Under the pieces are notes generated by a model that did not search any database, was not told where the DNA came from, and saw only the letters and a list, made by a program, of their open reading frames with translations. A DNA stretch of 64,000 nucleotides from Peterkaempfera bronchialis (lineage in GTDB: Bacteria > Actinomycetota > Actinomycetes > Streptomycetales > Streptomycetaceae). Shown here one piece after another: positions 8,664 through 17,104 of this stretch. How positions within the stretch are numbered: the stretch's first letter is position 1; each line of letters begins with the position of its first letter. The position numbers and the translations under genes were made by a program. The DNA lies in NCBI RefSeq assembly GCF_003258605.2, contig NZ_CP031264.1, forward strand, positions 6,378,232-6,442,231. The letters run 5' to 3'.

Positions 8664-11180
8664 ATGCGCTTCCGCAGCAGATCGATCCGCGCGAAGATCA
8701 TCGCGTTGCTCCTGGTGCCCATTGTGGCGCTGGTCGGGCTCTGGGGGTTCTCCACCTTCACGGCCATCGGCCGGATGTGGAGCCTCGCCCAGCTGTCGGA
8801 CAATGTCGACCGCTTCGGAGGTCCGGTGGTCGACCTCGGGACGGCCGTCCAGGACGAACGCCGCGCCATGGTGGAGCACCTGGTCTCCCCCAAATCCCAG
8901 ATCGCCGCGGTGGCCCTGCGCCGCGCCGAGAGCGAGACCGACCGCCGCGCCGCGGAGCTGCGCCGGCAGGCGGCCGGCAAGCACGCCGGCGACCTCGACG
9001 GGCTGCTGCGCGACCGGCTGACCTCCGTACTGGACGCCACCGACCGGCTGGCCACGCTCCGCAAGGACGCCTCGGACGGCGTCCTCCCGTGGGACGAGGT
9101 GCTGGACCGGTACAACAAGGTCGTCGAGCCGACGTTCCGCTTCCGCACCGCCTTCGGCAGCGCGGCGACCGGCCAGGCCGCCCGTGAGGCCACCGTCCTG
9201 TCCGAGATCACCCGCGCCCGCGAGTACCTCTCCCAGGAGGACGCAGCCATGGCCGGGCTGCGCGGCTCCGCCCGGCCGACGGACCTCCAGTACCGCCTGG
9301 TGGACCACACCATCCAGGCCCATGAGCTGCTCTTCAGCCTGTACCGCTCGGAGCTGGTCGCCGAGGACCGCGAGCTGTACGACGACTTCTTCGCCGGCAC
9401 CCACTGGACCACCCTGCACGTCTACGAGACGCTCTTCCTGGCCAAGGGCGGCCGGGGCAAGAGCGCCGTCAGCGCCGCCGACTGGAACACCGCCACCCGG
9501 CACGTCCTCAAGGACCTCGCCGAGATCAACCTCAAGCTGACCGAGAACTCCAACCACCGTGCCGACGCAGCCATCTGGTCGGACATCCGGCAGGGCGTCA
9601 TCACCGGCTCCGCCGGTCTGATCGCCGTCGTCATCTCGGTGCTGGTCTCGGTGCGCATCGGCCGCTCGCTCCTCCGTGAACTGGTGCTGCTGCGCAACGC
9701 CGCCCAGGAGATGGCCGGCGTCCGGCTGCCCAAGGTGATGCGGCTGCTGCGGCGCGGCGAGCAGGTGGACATCGCCACCGAGACCCCGCCGCTGAGCCTC
9801 GGCGGTACCCAGGAGATCAACCAGGTCGGCCGCGCCTTCGACGCCGTGCAGCGCACCGCCGTCGAGGCCGCCGTCGAGCAGGCCGAGCTGCGCCGGGGCG
9901 TCTCCGCCGTCTTCGTCAACCTGGCCCGCCGCAACCAGGTGCTGCTGCACCGCCAGCTCACCCTGCTGGACTCCATGGAGCGCCGCACCGACGACCCGAC
10001 CGAGCTGGAGGGCCTCTTCCAGCTGGACCACCTGACGACCCGGATGCGCCGCCACGCCGAGGGCCTGATCATCCTCTCCGGCGGCTCGCCCGGCCGGAAC
10101 TGGCGCCGCCCGGTGCGCATGGTGGACGTGGTCCGCGCGGCCGTGGGCGAGGTCGAGGACTACGCCCGGGTCACCGTCCGGCAGTTCCCCTCCACCGCAC
10201 TGGTCGGCCAGGCGGTCGCGGACGTCACCCACCTGATCGCCGAACTGGTCGAGAATGCCACCCTCTACTCCCCGCCGCACACCCAGGTCACCGTGCACGG
10301 CGAGATCGTCGGCAACGGCTTCGCGCTGGAGGTCGACGACCGGGGGCTGGGCATGGGCGCCGAGGTGATGGCCGAGGCCAACCTGCGGCTCGCCGAGGAG
10401 CAGGAGTTCGACCTCGCCGACACCGACCGGCTCGGCCTCTTCGTGGTGAGCCGCCTCGCCCGCCGGCACGGCATCAAGGTCTCGCTGCGGCTCTCCCCGT
10501 ACGGCGGCACCACCGCCGTGGTGCTGATCCCCCGCCAGCTGCTGGCGGAGGCGCCCGCCGGGCCCGCCGACGGGGCCGACGGCGTCCCGGACTCCCTCCC
10601 CGAGGGCCGCCGGATGCGCCGCGAGCTGCTCGCGGTGCCGGCGCCCGAACCCGAGCTCGCCGTCCTCGGACGATCGGCCCCCGGCGGGCCCGGCGGCGAC
10701 GGCCATGCCCCGGCGCCCGACGAGGACGACCACGTCGGTCCGCGCCCGGCCGACACCGAACCCGCCCCCACCCCCGGCGGCCTGCCCCGGCGGCGGACCT
10801 CCACCAAGCTCACCCGGCTGGTCGAGCGCCCCGAGCCCGTGGTCGAGCGCCCCGAGCCGGTGGCCGCCGTCCCGGACAGGGCGCCGGCGCCCTCCGGAGC
10901 CGCCCCGGCGGGGCTGCCCCGGCGGGTCCGGCAGGCCAACCTCGCACCTCAGCTGCGCGATGTCCCCGAGGAGCCGACCGGGCCGGCCGCGGCCGCCCGC
11001 GAACGCTCCCCGGAGGAGGCCAGGGCCACCCTGGCATCGTTCCAACGCGGCCTGAGCCGGGGCCGGGGCGACTCCCGGACCCCGCGAAGCCTGGTGCCGC
11101 CCGACCGGCACCAGGACCGAAGAATGACAAACCCTGGTGATACCGCACCAGACGCTTCAGTGGAAGGAAACGGTCGATGA
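8664..11180 (+). CDS. cvnA: Conservon sensor histidine kinase (CvnA-type)
   Basis: Membrane sensor kinase heading a conservon, 838 residues. After a short basic N-terminus comes a transmembrane helix (residues about 12-30), an extracytoplasmic helical region resembling nitrate/nitrite-sensing (NIT) domains, and a second transmembrane helix near residue 315 (GSAGLIAVVISVLVSV). Then follow a HAMP-like stretch, the QLDHLTTRMRRHAEG helix with the conserved His, and a HATPase domain (ELVENATLYSPP, DDRGLGMG). The last 250 residues are Pro/Ala-rich and disordered, with a duplicated ERPEPV. The start is ATG 8664 with GAGGA just upstream. Its stop overlaps the next start (11177) by four bases. Confidence 0.93.
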   Translation: MRFRSRSIRAKIIALLLVPIVALVGLWGFSTFTAIGRMWSLAQLSDNVDRFGGPVVDLGTAVQDERRAMVEHLVSPKSQIAAVALRRAESETDRRAAELRRQAAGKHAGDLDGLLRDRLTSVLDATDRLATLRKDASDGVLPWDEVLDRYNKVVEPTFRFRTAFGSAATGQAAREATVLSEITRAREYLSQEDAAMAGLRGSARPTDLQYRLVDHTIQAHELLFSLYRSELVAEDRELYDDFFAGTHWTTLHVYETLFLAKGGRGKSAVSAADWNTATRHVLKDLAEINLKLTENSNHRADAAIWSDIRQGVITGSAGLIAVVISVLVSVRIGRSLLRELVLLRNAAQEMAGVRLPKVMRLLRRGEQVDIATETPPLSLGGTQEINQVGRAFDAVQRTAVEAAVEQAELRRGVSAVFVNLARRNQVLLHRQLTLLDSMERRTDDPTELEGLFQLDHLTTRMRRHAEGLIILSGGSPGRNWRRPVRMVDVVRAAVGEVEDYARVTVRQFPSTALVGQAVADVTHLIAELVENATLYSPPHTQVTVHGEIVGNGFALEVDDRGLGMGAEVMAEANLRLAEEQEFDLADTDRLGLFVVSRLARRHGIKVSLRLSPYGGTTAVVLIPRQLLAEAPAGPADGADGVPDSLPEGRRMRRELLAVPAPEPELAVLGRSAPGGPGGDGHAPAPDEDDHVGPRPADTEPAPTPGGLPRRRTSTKLTRLVERPEPVVERPEPVAAVPDRAPAPSGAAPAGLPRRVRQANLAPQLRDVPEEPTGPAAAARERSPEEARATLASFQRGLSRGRGDSRTPRSLVPPDRHQDRRMTNPGDTAPDASVEGNGR

Positions 11181-11596
11181 CCGCAGCGACACCGTCCGGC
11201 GACCTCAACTGGCTCCTGGACGACCTGGTGAGCCGGGTCGCCGAGATCCGGCACGCGGTCGTCCTCAGCAGCGACGGCCTGGCCACCGGTGCCTCCGGAG
11301 CACTCGGACGCGAGGACGCCGAACACCTAGCCGCCGTGGCCTCCGGCTTCCACAGCCTCGCCAAGGGAGCCGGACGCCACTTCAGGGCCGGAGCCGTCCG
11401 GCAGACCATGGTCGAGCTCGACCAGGCGTTCCTCTTCGTCACCGCCGCCGGCGACGGCAGCTGCCTGGCCGTGCTCAGCGACGCCGAGGCCGACGTGGGC
11501 CTGATCGCCTACGAGATGGCCCTGCTGGTCAAGCGGGTCGGCGAGCACCTGGGCACCGAACCCAGGGCCGACGCCGCCGCCACCGCCAGGGGGTGA
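11177..11596 (+). CDS. cvnB: Conservon roadblock/LC7 protein (CvnB-type)
   Basis: A 139-residue roadblock/LC7 domain protein (DLNWLLDDLVSRVAEIRHAVVLSSDGL, then a second alpha/beta unit). In the family it acts as regulator or GTPase-activating partner of the small GTPase encoded two genes downstream. It starts by ATGA overlap with the kinase gene and ends eight bases before the DUF742 gene, so the four genes form one transcription and translation unit. The sequence is typical and of full length. Confidence 0.95.
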   Translation: MTAATPSGDLNWLLDDLVSRVAEIRHAVVLSSDGLATGASGALGREDAEHLAAVASGFHSLAKGAGRHFRAGAVRQTMVELDQAFLFVTAAGDGSCLAVLSDAEADVGLIAYEMALLVKRVGEHLGTEPRADAAATARG

Positions 11597-11603
11597 GGCA
11601 GCG

Positions 11604-12062
11604 ATGGCCGGCCCCTTCGAACAGGCGCAGCCCGATCCGGCCTCGGGCCACGATGTCGCGTCGCCGGGCTCCTGGGACCTCCAGTGGTACGACGACGACG
11701 CCGGGCCGGTGGTGCGCCCGTACGCGATGACCCGAGGCCGCACCCGGCCCACCGGCGACAGCTTCTTCGACCTGGTCTCGGTGGTCAGCACCGTGGACCG
11801 GGCCGAGGAGCCCGACCCGGAGGCGGAGCGCGGACCGGTCCTCGACCCGGAGCACCACGCCATCCTGGAGATGTGCCGCTGCGAGCCGCTCACCGTGGCC
11901 GAGATCGGCTCCGCGACCGGACTGCCGGTGGGCGTGGTACGCGTGCTGCTCGGCGACCTCGACGAGACCGGCCGCATCCGGGTCACCCGCCCGGTTCCGC
12001 CCGCCCAGCTCCCCGACGAACGCATCCTGAGAGAAGTGATCAATGGCCTCCGCGCCCTCTGA
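11604..12062 (+). CDS. cvnC: Conservon DUF742 protein (CvnC-type)
   Basis: A 152-residue DUF742 protein. The recognisable core is VVRPYAMTRGRTRPTG followed by a winged-helix-like segment (ILEMCRCEPLTVAEIGSATGLPVGVVRVLLGDL) and the end RILREVINGLRAL. The family is always found with roadblock and GTPase partners; its biochemical role is undefined. The first 30 residues are acidic and probably disordered. The gene overlaps the following GTPase gene by 20 bases. Confidence 0.94.
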   Translation: MAGPFEQAQPDPASGHDVASPGSWDLQWYDDDAGPVVRPYAMTRGRTRPTGDSFFDLVSVVSTVDRAEEPDPEAERGPVLDPEHHAILEMCRCEPLTVAEIGSATGLPVGVVRVLLGDLDETGRIRVTRPVPPAQLPDERILREVINGLRAL

Positions 12063-12660
12063 CCGCGGGACCGGAGTACCGGACGCCCCGCCGATCGCCC
12101 TGAAGATCCTGATCGCCGGGGGCTTCGGCGTCGGGAAGACCACCCTGGTGGGCGCGGTCAGCGAGATCAAGCCGCTGCGCACCGAGGAGATGCTCACCGA
12201 GGCCGGCCGCCCGGTGGACGACACCACCGGTGTGGAGGGCAAGTCCACCACCACCGTCGCCATGGACTTCGGCCGGATCGACATCCGCGCCGGACTGGCG
12301 GTGTACCTCTTCGGCACCCCCGGCCAGGACCGCTTCTGGTTCGTCTGGGACGAGCTGGCGGTGGGCGCGCTGGGCGCCGTCGTCCTCGCCGACACCCGCC
12401 GGCTGGAGGACTCCTTCCCCTCGGTGGACTTCTTCGAGCGCCGGGGCATCCCCTTCGTGGTCGGTGTCAACTGCTTCGACGGCAGCCCCCGCCACCCCGC
12501 CGAGGAGGTGCGGGCCGCCCTGGACCTCGACCCCCGGGTGCCGGTGCTGCTCTGCGACGCCCGCAGCCGGGAGAACGGCAAGGAACTGCTGGTCAAGCTG
12601 GTGGAGCACGCCCAGGCCAGCTGGTCCGCCGACTCCGCGCCGCAGCCCGCCCGGGTGTGA
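12043..12660 (+). CDS. cvnD: Conservon ATP/GTP-binding protein (CvnD-type)
   Basis: Small Ras-like GTPase closing the conservon, 205 residues. The P-loop GGFGVGKTT is at about residues 26-34, a DTTGVEGKSTTT switch region follows, then FGTPGQDRF as G3. The base-recognition NKxD is replaced by the conservon-type VNCFDG. It presumably cycles with the roadblock protein and the sensor kinase in a membrane-associated complex. The start at ATG 12043 overlaps the DUF742 gene. A small stem-loop follows the stop. Confidence 0.94.
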   Translation: MASAPSDRGTGVPDAPPIALKILIAGGFGVGKTTLVGAVSEIKPLRTEEMLTEAGRPVDDTTGVEGKSTTTVAMDFGRIDIRAGLAVYLFGTPGQDRFWFVWDELAVGALGAVVLADTRRLEDSFPSVDFFERRGIPFVVGVNCFDGSPRHPAEEVRAALDLDPRVPVLLCDARSRENGKELLVKLVEHAQASWSADSAPQPARV

Positions 12661-12667
12661 CGGCCCG

Positions 12668-12685
12668 GCCGGGGGCGGCCCCGGC
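12668..12685 (+). terminator. Stem-loop after the conservon
   Basis: Seven-base perfect stem GCCGGGG/CCCCGGC with a four-base loop, starting eight bases after the cvnD-type stop. There is no T-run, as is usual in this group. Confidence 0.5.
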
Positions 12686-12850
12686 GCACCGGGGTGTACG
12701 GCTTCCGGTACGACGCTGTTCACCCGGCACCCCTACGCTGTGCATCGTCCGGTCCGCGTTGCGCTCCTCGGTCGCTCGCCGACACCCGCCAGGGGAGCTC
12801 TCGCACGCGGTCCGGACCTGTCATGTCACACCGCAGGGATGGATGGATCC

Positions 12851-13687
12851 GTGAGCGCGATCAGTGTCGGCCAGGCCGTCATTCTGGGAGTGGTGGAGGG
12901 AGTGACCGAGTTCCTCCCGGTCTCCTCCACTGGCCACCTCAAGATCACCGAAGGTCTGATGGGCATCCCGGTGAACGACGCCTCGGTGGTCGCCTTCACC
13001 GCCGTGATCCAGGTCGGCGCGATCGGGGCGGTCCTGGTCTACTTCTTCCGCGACATCGTGCGGTTCGCCACCGCCTGGGGCCGCGGCATCGCCCACCGCG
13101 AGCTGCGGCAGGAGCACGACTACCGGTTCGCCTGGTGGGTGATCTGGGCCACCGTCCCGATCGTGGTGGTCGGCCTGGCCGCCAAGCCGCTGATCGAAAG
13201 CTCGCTGGCGTCGCTCTGGGTGGTGGCCGGATCGCTGATCGGCGGCAGCGCCGTGATGTGGGTGGCCGAGCAGATGGCCCGCTTCAAGCGCGGCGAGCAG
13301 GACGTCACCTTCAAGGACGCCATGTGGGTCGGCAGCTCGCAGATCCTGGCGCTGCTCTTCCCCGGCTTCTCCCGCTCCGGCGCCACCATCTCCACCGCGC
13401 TCATCCGCGACCTGGACCGGGTCGCCGCCACCCGGCTCTCCTTCTTCCTGGGCCTGCCGGCGCTGACCGGCGCCGGACTGTACGAGCTCAAGGACGCCCT
13501 CGGCGCCGGGGTGAGCGCCGCGCCGCTGGCGGTGGGGACGGTGGTCTCCTTCGTGGTCGCCTACGCCTCCATCGCGTGGCTGCTGAAGTTCGTCGCCAAG
13601 CACTCCTTCAATGTCTTCGTGGTCTACCGGATCGTCGTCGGCCTGCTGCTCTTCGGGCTGCTCACCACCAATGTGCTGACCGCCTGA
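12851..13687 (+). CDS. uppP: Undecaprenyl-diphosphate phosphatase
   Basis: Integral membrane enzyme that dephosphorylates undecaprenyl diphosphate to recycle the lipid carrier for peptidoglycan and other wall polymers; overexpression gives bacitracin resistance. Both signature regions are present: EGVTEFLPVSSTGH near residue 16 and PGFSRSGATIS in the second half, with about seven to eight hydrophobic helices. The start is GTG 12851 (MSAISVGQA), matching the family's usual N-terminus and giving 278 residues; ATG 12839 is in frame and adds four residues. It converges on the GH3 gene with a strong shared terminator between. Confidence 0.95.
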   Translation: MSAISVGQAVILGVVEGVTEFLPVSSTGHLKITEGLMGIPVNDASVVAFTAVIQVGAIGAVLVYFFRDIVRFATAWGRGIAHRELRQEHDYRFAWWVIWATVPIVVVGLAAKPLIESSLASLWVVAGSLIGGSAVMWVAEQMARFKRGEQDVTFKDAMWVGSSQILALLFPGFSRSGATISTALIRDLDRVAATRLSFFLGLPALTGAGLYELKDALGAGVSAAPLAVGTVVSFVVAYASIAWLLKFVAKHSFNVFVVYRIVVGLLLFGLLTTNVLTA

Positions 13688-13697
13688 CCCGCCGCGT

Positions 13698-13740
13698 CGC
13701 CGGGGCCCGGCGGACCCTCGCGGTCCGCCGGGCCCCGGCG
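13698..13740. terminator. Bidirectional terminator uppP / GH3
   Basis: A perfect 19-base inverted repeat (arms 13698-13716 and 13722-13740) with a five-base loop, centred between the convergent uppP stop (13687) and GH3 stop (13755). The symmetric stem would serve both strands. Confidence 0.9.
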
Positions 13741-13754
13741 CGTACCGGCCCCGT

Positions 13755-16682
13755 TCAGGGCGTGAACCGCAGCTCCGCCAGCCGCAGCGCCCCGCGCAGC
13801 ACCAGGTGGACGTCGCGCACCCCGCCGGGCACGGCCGCCGCCGCCGAGACCTCGGTCCAGGCGTACCGGCCGCCGGTCGACGGCACGGAGACCACCGCCG
13901 CCGGAGCCGCCCCGGGGACCGGCGTCCCCAGGTGCACCTCCACCGCCGCCGCGCCCGGGGCCGTCCGGGAGACCGCCAGGGTGACCCCCGCCGCGCCGGA
14001 GCCCAGGTCGCAGTCGCGGAAGACCAGCACGCCGGGGGCGCCGCCGCCGCTCTCCACCGCCTCGCCGCGCTCCCGGGTGCGGTCCACCAGGCGTACCGCA
14101 GCGCAGTCGTCGAAGTCCCGCGCCGGGACGGCGGTGCCCAGGGCCGGCCGGGGGAGCGGCGCCGGACCGGTGAGGGTGATCCGCGCCCGGCTGCGGAGGT
14201 CGGCGCTGGAGGCGCCCACCAGCAGCTCGTAGTCGCCGGGGTCGGTGGTCCAGCGGTCGTGCGCCACCTCCCAGTGGCCCAGCGCCCGCACCGGCACGGT
14301 CAGCGCCACCTCGCGGGCCTCGCCCGGCCGCAGGGTGATCCGGGCGAAGTCCTGGAGGCGCCGCAGCGGGGTCGGTACCCGGGAGTCCACCGCCCGGCTG
14401 TAGAGCTGCACCACCTCGTCGCCCGCCCGGTCGCCGGTGTTCTCCACCCGCACCGTGACGGTGATCCGGGCCTCCGGGTCGGCGGGCAGCTCGGCGCGGT
14501 CCACCCGGGCCTCGCCATAGCCGAAGGAGGTGTAGGAGAGGCCGTGGCCGAAGGGGTGCAGCGGCTCCTCGTCCAGGTAGAGGTAGGTCGCCCGGGAGCC
14601 GATGATGTCGTAGTCCAGCAGGTCGGGCAGGCGCTGCCCGGCCCGGTACCAGGTCTGCGGCAGCCGCCCGGCGGGGGAGTGGTCGCCCAGCAGCACCTCG
14701 GCGAGCGCCCGGCCGCCCTCCTGGCCGCCGTGCGCCGACCAGAGCACCGCCGGCAGGGTGCGCTCCGCCCAGTCCACCGCGTACGGGTAGCTGCTGGTGA
14801 GCAGCAGCACGGTGGCCGGGTTGGCGGCGTGCGCCGCCCGCAGCGCCTCCTCCTGGTGCGGGGGGAGGGAGAGGTCGGTGCGGTCCTCGGTCTCCCGGCC
14901 GTTGAGGTGCGGGTCGTTGCCGGCCACCACCAGGGCGACGTCCGCCTCGGCGGCCAGCCGGGCCGCCCGCTCGGCGCCCGCCGAGACGGTGCGCAGGGCG
15001 AATGGCTCGGCCTGGTCGCGGGAGGCCGCATAGGCGGTGAGCGCGCCGCTGCCGGCGGCGACCGCGATCCACCGGCCGCTGCCCAGGTGCTGGATGCGCA
15101 CCCGGCCGTCGGTGCCGCGCTCCAGCCGGAAGGTCTCCTGGACCACCCACTGGTCGGGGTGGTCGGCGGTGGCGGCCAGCACCCCGTATCCGTCGGTGGT
15201 GAGGTGGCGGCCGTCGGCCGCGCGGAGGGTGCAGACGCCGTGGCCCCAGTCCTGGACGGCGAACTCCTCGGCCGCGCCGACCGCGTCGGCGGTGGCCGAG
15301 ACCAGCCCCCGGGCGTCGGCGGTGAGGTAGCCGCCGCTGCTGGTGGAGCGCAGCGCGATCCGGTCCAGTCCGTCGGTGTACGCCACGGAGGCGGCGCCGA
15401 GCCGGTCGCGCAGTGCGTCCAGCAGGGTGGTGCGGTAGGGGAGCGAGCCGCTGTACCAGTCGCGCAGCACGTCGTCGCCGAGGGGGCCGATGACGGCCAG
15501 CTTCGCGCCGGGCGGCAGCGGCAGCAGCGGCCCGCCGCCGCCGGGGCGCGGCGCGTTGCGCAGCAGCACCACGGACTGCCGGGCGGCCTCCCGGGCCAGC
15601 TCCCGGTGGGCGGCGCAGTCGACCACCTCCGGGCCGATGCCGGCGTACGGGTCCAGCTGCGGGTCGAGTTCGCCGAGCCGCAGCCGCAGGGTGAGCTGGC
15701 GGGCGACGGCGGCGTCCACCTCGGCCTCGGTGGCCAGGCCGCGCTCCAGCGCCTCGGTGATCCGGCGGACGGTGACCGAGGGGTCCTCGCCGTGGTCGGT
15801 GAAGCTGTCCACCCCGGCGCGCAGGGCGGCGGCGTGGCTCTCCGCGTGGTCGTCGAAGTAGCGCTCGGCGGCGACCAGGTTGGAGGGCGCCTCGGCGTCG
15901 CTGCACACCAGCAGACCGGCGCCGTTGGGCCAGGCGCGCAGATGGTCGGCGAGGTGGCTGCCGACATGGTTGGGGCGGCCGTTGACCAGGTTGTACGAGG
16001 GCATCACGGCGGCCACCGCGCCGGCCTCCACCGGGCCCCGGTAGCAGGGAAGTTCATACTCGTGCAGCACCCGGGGGCGCAGGTCGGAGGAGGTGGTGCA
16101 GCGGTCGGTCTCGTTGTTGTAGGCCAGGAAGTGCTTCAGGGTGGGGGCGGTGCGCCAGTACTGCGGGTGGTCGCCGCGCAGGCCGCGGGTGTACGCGGTG
16201 GCGAGGGCGGCGGTGAGCAGCGGGTCCTCGGCGTAACCCTCCTCGTTGCGGCCCCAGAGCGGGTGGCGCAGCGGATTCACCACCGGGGCCCAGACGTTGA
16301 GGCTGATCCGGGCCCTGCCCTCGGGGGGCTCGCGGCGGTGGAAGGCGCGGACCTCGGTGGAGACGGCCTCGCCGATCCGGCGCAGCAGGTCCCGGTTCCA
16401 GGTGGCGCCGAGGCCGACGGCCTGCGGGAAGCAGGTGGCCTCGCCCAGCCAGGAGACGCCGTGCAGGGCCTCGGTGCCGGTCTTGAACGGGGCGAGGCCC
16501 AGGCGGGGGATGCCGGGTGCGTACTGGTGCAGCATCGCCACCTTCTCCTCGCGGGTCAGCCGGCCGAGCAGGTCCGTGACCCGCTCGGCGACCGGCCGGG
16601 CCGGGTCGCGGTAGGGCGCGTCGGCCGGAGGTGCGTCGGCCGGGGGTGCGTCGCGGTGCTCGGCTGCGGCTGCGGCTGCCAT
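13755..16682 (-). CDS. GH3 beta-glycosidase with inserted beta-trefoil
   Basis: Glycoside hydrolase family 3, 975 residues, probably a beta-glucosidase or beta-xylosidase. The N-terminal barrel has TEALHGV, KHFLAYNNETDR and the nucleophile region LLVCSDAEA (D262). The alpha/beta sandwich has LLRNAPRPGGG and GNDPHLNGRETEDR. Between them, at roughly residues 440-560, is a fascin-like beta-trefoil (repeats such as SGGYLTADARG and DGRHLTTDGYG), where many GH3 enzymes carry a PA14 domain. An FnIII-like domain and a C-terminal CBM6-like jelly roll (about 860-975) follow. No signal peptide is seen; the N-terminus is an Ala/Asp/Pro run. The start at 16682 has GGAGG nine bases upstream. It is divergent from the sugar-uptake operon and probably co-regulated. 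Confidence 0.93.
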   Translation of the reverse strand: MAAAAAAEHRDAPPADAPPADAPYRDPARPVAERVTDLLGRLTREEKVAMLHQYAPGIPRLGLAPFKTGTEALHGVSWLGEATCFPQAVGLGATWNRDLLRRIGEAVSTEVRAFHRREPPEGRARISLNVWAPVVNPLRHPLWGRNEEGYAEDPLLTAALATAYTRGLRGDHPQYWRTAPTLKHFLAYNNETDRCTTSSDLRPRVLHEYELPCYRGPVEAGAVAAVMPSYNLVNGRPNHVGSHLADHLRAWPNGAGLLVCSDAEAPSNLVAAERYFDDHAESHAAALRAGVDSFTDHGEDPSVTVRRITEALERGLATEAEVDAAVARQLTLRLRLGELDPQLDPYAGIGPEVVDCAAHRELAREAARQSVVLLRNAPRPGGGGPLLPLPPGAKLAVIGPLGDDVLRDWYSGSLPYRTTLLDALRDRLGAASVAYTDGLDRIALRSTSSGGYLTADARGLVSATADAVGAAEEFAVQDWGHGVCTLRAADGRHLTTDGYGVLAATADHPDQWVVQETFRLERGTDGRVRIQHLGSGRWIAVAAGSGALTAYAASRDQAEPFALRTVSAGAERAARLAAEADVALVVAGNDPHLNGRETEDRTDLSLPPHQEEALRAAHAANPATVLLLTSSYPYAVDWAERTLPAVLWSAHGGQEGGRALAEVLLGDHSPAGRLPQTWYRAGQRLPDLLDYDIIGSRATYLYLDEEPLHPFGHGLSYTSFGYGEARVDRAELPADPEARITVTVRVENTGDRAGDEVVQLYSRAVDSRVPTPLRRLQDFARITLRPGEAREVALTVPVRALGHWEVAHDRWTTDPGDYELLVGASSADLRSRARITLTGPAPLPRPALGTAVPARDFDDCAAVRLVDRTRERGEAVESGGGAPGVLVFRDCDLGSGAAGVTLAVSRTAPGAAAVEVHLGTPVPGAAPAAVVSVPSTGGRYAWTEVSAAAAVPGGVRDVHLVLRGALRLAELRFTP

Positions 16683-16707
16683 GGGGCGGTACCTCCGGGG
16701 CGGGGTG

Positions 16708-16723
16708 ATCGAAGCGCTTCGAA
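16708..16723. promoter_or_regulatory. LacI-type operator at the GH3 promoter
   Basis: The 14-base palindrome TCGAAGCGCTTCGA lies just after the GH3 promoter -10 and about 25 bases before the GH3 start. The central GCGC with A/T flanks is typical of LacI-family operators in actinomycetes (CebR-like sites have the same layout). Confidence 0.75.
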
Positions 16724-16750
16724 GTTGGCAGCGGGAGGCGCCCGTGTCAA
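16722..16750 (-). promoter_or_regulatory. GH3 promoter
   Basis: Read on the minus strand: TTGACA (16750-16745), 17 bases, then CAACTT (16727-16722). The operator palindrome begins immediately at the -10, so a bound repressor would block initiation. Confidence 0.6.
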
Positions 16751-16900
16751 GGCGCCGACGGGCGGGCACGGCGGTCCGGCGACCCCTCCTCGGACGCTCT
16801 CCTGCCGTTGCCTCCCTGGGAGTTCGGCCTGGGAGACGGGGCGCAGGCCCGCTCGATGCCGCCCGGGTCGGGTCTGCCCGGGGGAAGCGCGTGCAAACCC

Positions 16901-16929
16901 TTGTGCGGGAGCCGCGTCTGTCCTAGCCT
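16901..16929 (+). promoter_or_regulatory. Promoter of the sugar ABC operon
   Basis: TTGTGC (16901-16906), 17 bases, TAGCCT (16924-16929). The predicted start of transcription is near 16936, a few bases before the operator at 16940. Confidence 0.65.
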
Positions 16930-16939
16930 CATCGCCACG

Positions 16940-16954
16940 TTGAAGCGCTTCGAC
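16940..16954. promoter_or_regulatory. LacI-type operator at the ABC operon promoter
   Basis: TTGAAGCGCTTCGAC, sharing 13 bases with the operator at 16708. It sits directly downstream of the predicted transcription start, a road-block position. Confidence 0.75.
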
Positions 16955-17104
16955 AGAGCCATCGCACCGCCCCCCGAAGCTGCCTTCCCCCGAGCACTGC
17001 CGCACCGTCGACCTCATCCACTCCCACGCCGACGGACGGACCGCGCGCGCCCCGAAGCCGCCGCGCGGCCCGCCGTGCGTGTGCGCGACGAAGGGCCACC
17101 CCCC

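Larger units (their letters stand above)
16683..17104. other. Divergent promoter region of the sugar locus
   Basis: About 420 bases between the GH3 gene and the binding-protein gene. It holds one promoter per direction and two near-identical palindromic operators, itemised separately. The stretch from about 16955 to 17104 is an untranslated leader with no credible gene. Confidence 0.75.

Noticed and set aside
13806-16943. A 1045-codon plus-strand open frame opposite the GH3 gene
   Set aside because: It is the antisense shadow of a well-supported GH3 gene; composition is Gly/Val/Gln-rich with no recognisable domain.
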